Assembly (NCBI GenBank): GCA_002363575.1
Contig: DEWI01000116.1
Coordinates: forward strand, 1-24,767
Reading direction: 5' to 3'
Length of the DNA stretch: 24,767 nt
Source: Verrucomicrobia bacterium UBA3214
Lineage (GTDB): Bacteria; Verrucomicrobiota; Kiritimatiellia; RFP12; UBA1067
The position numbers and the translations under genes were made by a program. Below are positions 21,225 through 24,767 of the stretch, in pieces (positions within the stretch are counted from its first letter, which is position 1; every line of letters starts with the position of its first letter). Under the pieces are notes generated by a model. The model was given only the letters and a program-made list of their open reading frames with translations. It did no database searches and was not told the DNA's origin.

Positions 21225-22964
21225 ATGAGCAAAGAATTCAAATTGACCGATCCGTTCGGCACGGCTCCCGTGGAGCCGCCGTTCACGCAAAGCGTCTCCG
21301 GCGCGAAGCCATGGCACAACATGCGCGTCACGCGCCCGTACACGCTGGGGCAGCTTCTGGACCAGACCATCTCCCGCTGCGGCGAGAACGACGCCGTCGT
21401 CTATGCCGACCGCGATTTCCGCCTTACATGGTTCCAATTTGGCGAGGAAGTCGATCTCGTCGCGAAGGGGCTGATGGCGCTCGGCGTGAAGCACGGCGAG
21501 AAAGTCGCGCTTTGGGCGACGAACGTTCCTCACTGGGTTGTGCTGATGTTCGCGACGGCGAAAATCGGCGCCATACTCCTGCCGCTCAACATCAACTACA
21601 AGTCGGCGGAGATAGATTTCGCGCTCAAGCAGTCCGAGGCCGAAAACATATTCCTTATCAACGGCTACCGCGATTGCAACTACATCCAGGTCCTGAACGA
21701 TCTGATACCGGAGCTGAAAAACTGCCCGCGCGGCGAATTGAAGAGCGAGCGCTACCCGCACCTCAAGCGCGTATTCTTCCTCGGCGGCGAAAAGCACCGC
21801 GGCATCTATTCGCTCAACGAAGTCAAGGCGCTCGCCTGCGAAGTCTCCGACGCCGACTACTACGCGCGCCAGGAGCAGTGCGACGTCCACGACGTCGTAA
21901 ACATGCAATACACGTCCGGAACGACGGGCTTCCCCAAGGGCGTGCAGCTCACGCACTGGAACATCGCCAACGACGGCTACTGGATCGGCGCATGCCAGAA
22001 TCTGTCGAGCCGCGACCGCGTCTGCATTCCTGTGCCGCTTTTCCACTGCTTCGGCTGCGTGCTGGGCGTGATGAGCTGCGTGAACCATGGCGCGACGATG
22101 GTGTTCCTCGAGAAGTTCGATCCCGTGCAGGTGATGTCGTCGATCGAAAAAGAGAAGTGCACGGCGACATACGGCGTGCCGACGATGTACATCGCGATGC
22201 TCGACCACCCGCTATTCGAGCGCTTCGATTTCCGCTCGCTGCGCACGGGCATAATGTCCGGCTCCGCATGCCCGGTGCATCGCATGCAGCAGGCGCAGCG
22301 CAAGATGTTCATGCGCGAAATCACCAACCCCTACGGCCTCACGGAGTCCGGCCCGGTGATGACGATGACGCGCTATTTCGAGCCGTCGATCGAGCGCAAG
22401 TGCCAGACGATCGGGCAGGCGCTTCCCGGCGTCGAAGTCGCGATCATCGACCCGGAGACGGGCGAGATCGCGCCGATCGGCCAGGACGGCGAAATCTGCT
22501 GCCGCGGCTACGGCAACATGAAGGGCTACTACAACATGCCCGAGCAGACCGCCAAGTGCATCGACAAGAACGGCTGGCTGCACTCCGGCGACATCGGGCG
22601 CATGGACGAGCAGGGCTACTACTACATAACCGGGCGCTTGAAAGACCTGATCATCCGCGGCGGCGAGAACATCTCGCCCAAGGAGGTGGAAGACTTCCTC
22701 GGCACAATGCCGGGCGTCAAGGATGTCGCCGTCGTAGGCTGCGCCTCGAAGAAATACGGCGAGCAGCCCGCCGCGTTCATCATCCCCGCCGACGGCGTGA
22801 AACTTACCGCGCAGGACGTGCAGGACTATTGCAAGGACAAGATTTCCTGGTTCAAGATTCCCAAGTACGTCCATTTCCTGGACATCTTCCCGATGACCGC
22901 GTCGCAGAAGATTCAGAAGTACAAGCTGCGGGAAATGGCGCGCGAACTTTGGCCGGATGCGTAA
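21225..22964 (+). CDS. Acyl-CoA synthetase (AMP-binding, long-chain fatty acid CoA ligase-like)
   Basis: The 579-residue protein belongs to the ANL superfamily of adenylate-forming enzymes. It carries the P-loop motif YTSGTTGFPKGVQLTH (about 228-243), the segment NPYGLTESGP near 368, and motif GDIGRMDEQGYYYITGRLKD (about 465-484), followed by LIIRGGENISPKEVEDFL. The catalytic lysine is probably in MTASQKIQKYKLRE near the end. It should activate a carboxylic acid, most likely a fatty acid, to acyl-AMP and then acyl-CoA. The ATG at 21225 is supported by AAGGAAAGGACGAGGAAAAC upstream; frames further up lack this. It starts 76 bases after the TRIC gene. Substrate chain length cannot be determined from the sequence. 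Confidence 0.88.
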   Translation: MSKEFKLTDPFGTAPVEPPFTQSVSGAKPWHNMRVTRPYTLGQLLDQTISRCGENDAVVYADRDFRLTWFQFGEEVDLVAKGLMALGVKHGEKVALWATNVPHWVVLMFATAKIGAILLPLNINYKSAEIDFALKQSEAENIFLINGYRDCNYIQVLNDLIPELKNCPRGELKSERYPHLKRVFFLGGEKHRGIYSLNEVKALACEVSDADYYARQEQCDVHDVVNMQYTSGTTGFPKGVQLTHWNIANDGYWIGACQNLSSRDRVCIPVPLFHCFGCVLGVMSCVNHGATMVFLEKFDPVQVMSSIEKEKCTATYGVPTMYIAMLDHPLFERFDFRSLRTGIMSGSACPVHRMQQAQRKMFMREITNPYGLTESGPVMTMTRYFEPSIERKCQTIGQALPGVEVAIIDPETGEIAPIGQDGEICCRGYGNMKGYYNMPEQTAKCIDKNGWLHSGDIGRMDEQGYYYITGRLKDLIIRGGENISPKEVEDFLGTMPGVKDVAVVGCASKKYGEQPAAFIIPADGVKLTAQDVQDYCKDKISWFKIPKYVHFLDIFPMTASQKIQKYKLREMARELWPDA

Positions 22965-22966
22965 AC

Positions 22967-22981
22967 GGCCGCGCGGCGGCC
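22967..22981. terminator. Hairpin after the acyl-CoA synthetase gene
   Basis: GGCCGC (22967-22972) and GCGGCC (22976-22981) pair perfectly over 6 bases around GCG, directly after the stop. No T tract follows, so it may be a weak terminator or only local structure. Confidence 0.4.
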
Positions 22982-23039
22982 TCTCGCGCAAACGACGCGA
23001 AAGACAATATCTCCACAATCCACAAACCCTCGAAAAGCT

Positions 23040-24767
23040 ATGAAACGTGCAGACGTCGAAAAGGTTTTGATTATCGGCTCCGGCCCTATCGTGATCGGGC
23101 AGGCGTGCGAATTCGACTATTCCGGAACGCAGGCGTGCAAAGCGCTTCGCGCGTGCGGCTACAAGGTCGTGCTGGTGAACTCCAACCCTGCGACGATCAT
23201 GACCGACCCCGTCATGGCGGACGCCACGTACATCGAGCCGCTGAATGAAATGCGTCTCGAGCAGATCATCGCCAAGGAGCGCCCGGATGCGATCCTCCCG
23301 AATCTCGGCGGCCAGACGGGACTGAATCTCTCGATGAGCCTTGCGAAGAAGGGGATTCTCGACAAGTACGGCGTCAAGGTGATTGGCGTGAATCTCGACG
23401 CGATCGAGCGCGGCGAAGACCGCGAAGTCTTCAAGGAGACGATGCAGAAGCTCGGCATCGACACCCCGAAGTCGGGAATCGTGCATTCCGTGGAAGCGGC
23501 GGTGGAACTCGTCGAAAAGGAGATCGGCTATCCCGTGGTGGTGCGCCCGGCTTATACGATGGGCGGCGCCGGCGGCGGCTTCTGCTACAACATCGAAGAG
23601 CTGCGCACCATCTGCGCGCGCGGCCTGGACGCATCGCTCACCCACCAGTGCCTGATCGAAGAATCCATCCTCAACTGGGAGGAGCTGGAAGTCGAAGTCG
23701 TGCGCGACTCGAAAAACCAGATGATCGCCGTCTGCTTCATCGAGAATATCGACGCCGTCGGCGTGCATACCGGCGACAGCTTCTGCGCCGCGCCTTTCCT
23801 AACGATTTCCAAGGAGCTGGAAGCGCGCCTCCAGCGCGACGCTTTCAAGATCGTGGAATCCATCGGCGTCATCGGCGGCACGAACGTGCAGTTCGCCCAC
23901 GACCCGAAGACGGGGCGCGTCGTCATCATCGAAATCAATCCGCGCACGAGCCGCTCGTCCGCGCTCGCTTCGAAGGCGACCGGCTTCCCGATCGCGCTCG
24001 TCTCCGCGAAGCTCGCCGCAGGCATGACGCTCGACGAGATTCCGTACTGGCGCGACGGGACGCTGGAGCGCTACACGCCCTCCGGCGACTACATCGTGCT
24101 GAAGTTCGCGCGCTGGGCGTTCGAGAAATTCCGCGCGGTGGAAGACAAGCTCGGCACGCAAATGAAGGCCGTCGGCGAAGTGATGTCCATCGGCAAGACC
24201 TACAAGGAGACTTTGCAGAAGGCGATACGCGCGCTGGAGCGCGGCCGCGCCGGCCTCGGCTTCGCGAAGGATTTCCACGAGCGCACGCTGGACGAGCTTT
24301 TGAACATGCTCGCCGTGCCGAATTCCGAGCGCCATTTCCAGATGTACGAAGCGCTGCGCAAGGGCGCGACGAACGAGCAGATTTTCGAGCGCACCGGCGT
24401 AAAGGCGTATTTCGTGGAGCAGATGCGCGAGCTTGTCCTCGAGGAAGAGGAGATACTCGCCTGCAAAGGCAAGGAGCTTCCCGACGCCCTGCTCGTGCAG
24501 GCAAAGAAGGACGGCTTCAGCGACAAGTACCTCGCGCAGCTCCTCAGCATCCCGGAAAAGGAGATTCGCGAACGCCGCAAGGCGCTCGGCTGCGTCGAGA
24601 CGTGGCACGCCGTCCCCGTGAGCGGTGTTGAGAACCAGGCCTACTACTATTCTTCCTACAACGGCAAGCCCGGCGAAGTCCCCGTCTCGGACAATAGGAA
24701 GAAGGTGATGATTCTCGGCGGCGGACCCAACAGGATCGGCCAGGGCATAGAGTTCGACTACTGCTGC
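23040..24767 (+). CDS. carB: Carbamoyl-phosphate synthase large subunit, partial
   Basis: The 3' end runs off the right edge; 576 codons are visible (the full family length is about 1070). The N-terminal part matches CarB strongly: VLIIGSGPIVIGQACEFDYS, LVNSNPATIMTDPVMADATY, then an ATP-grasp domain with VVVRPAYTMGGAGGGFCYN, IEESILNWEELEVEVVRDS and IIEINPRTSRSSALASKATG. The helical oligomerisation domain (about 400-550) follows, then the start of the second synthetase half (VMILGGGPNRIGQGIEFDY). The enzyme makes carbamoyl phosphate from glutamine-derived ammonia, bicarbonate and two ATP, for pyrimidines and arginine. The small subunit carA is not upstream; the acyl-CoA synthetase is. No Shine-Dalgarno sequence is seen before the ATG. 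Some metazoan-type CPS genes are fusions, but nothing here suggests this. Confidence 0.95.
   Translation, partial: MKRADVEKVLIIGSGPIVIGQACEFDYSGTQACKALRACGYKVVLVNSNPATIMTDPVMADATYIEPLNEMRLEQIIAKERPDAILPNLGGQTGLNLSMSLAKKGILDKYGVKVIGVNLDAIERGEDREVFKETMQKLGIDTPKSGIVHSVEAAVELVEKEIGYPVVVRPAYTMGGAGGGFCYNIEELRTICARGLDASLTHQCLIEESILNWEELEVEVVRDSKNQMIAVCFIENIDAVGVHTGDSFCAAPFLTISKELEARLQRDAFKIVESIGVIGGTNVQFAHDPKTGRVVIIEINPRTSRSSALASKATGFPIALVSAKLAAGMTLDEIPYWRDGTLERYTPSGDYIVLKFARWAFEKFRAVEDKLGTQMKAVGEVMSIGKTYKETLQKAIRALERGRAGLGFAKDFHERTLDELLNMLAVPNSERHFQMYEALRKGATNEQIFERTGVKAYFVEQMRELVLEEEEILACKGKELPDALLVQAKKDGFSDKYLAQLLSIPEKEIRERRKALGCVETWHAVPVSGVENQAYYYSSYNGKPGEVPVSDNRKKVMILGGGPNRIGQGIEFDYCC

Noticed and set aside
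21311..23248. A 645-codon plus-strand frame
   Set aside because: It overlaps the acyl-CoA synthetase and carB in another frame and is arginine-rich without motifs.
1..24767. tRNA, rRNA, CRISPR arrays, insertion sequences, prophage or attachment sites
   Set aside because: Looked for on both strands by eye; no cloverleaf, repeat-spacer array, transposase or integrase was seen.

Overview
The window is a GC-rich (about 60% by eye), gene-dense bacterial chromosome segment with short intergenic gaps and no sign of phage, insertion sequences or CRISPR. It encodes a Gram-negative-type YidC with a large periplasmic region, a HydE maturase for [FeFe]-hydrogenase, uronate catabolism genes, XylR-type regulation and EpmA. 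This suggests an anaerobic, polysaccharide-using, gut-type bacterium. My best guess is the PVC group (Kiritimatiellota/Lentisphaerota-like), but that is an inference from gene content, not a phylogenetic result.

Layout. 1-1814: a secreted DapA-family protein (cut by the left edge) diverges from a XylR-like regulator, and a hairpin ends the regulator. 1816-6306: a leftward group of uxaC, a short uxaB, hydE and a DUF21 membrane protein. 6305-6389 holds a nested inverted repeat. 6394-8693, leftward: a secreted VVTTP-repeat protein, an RluA-family pseudouridine synthase and a two-PAS protein. 8790-13165, rightward: infA, yebC, a VOC protein, then rpmH-rnpA-yidD-yidC. 13226-17541, rightward: a methyltransferase, epmA, then nusB-ribD-ribE. 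17604-18979, leftward: pheA with a phenylalanine-rich leader peptide and attenuator-like hairpins. 19081-24767, rightward: a GT2 glycosyltransferase, a TRIC-family protein, an acyl-CoA synthetase and carB (cut by the right edge).

Most of the window is housekeeping: translation start, ribosome and RNase P parts, membrane insertion, riboflavin, phenylalanine and carbamoyl phosphate. The uronate genes and the XylR-like/DapA-like pair form the sugar-use part.

The most interesting signals are regulatory. First, pheA has an E. coli-style transcription attenuator with the leader peptide MRNEKEFFGFSFFLARL. Second, a recurring promoter form (TTGACG or TTGCGY, 18 bases, TATAAT preceded by TGG) recurs across the window; four copies share the exact 12-mer ATATGGTATAAT. 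Third, at three genes the -10 box lies so close to the ATG that the mRNAs should be leaderless. Fourth, an 85-base nested hairpin fills the gap before the DUF21 gene.
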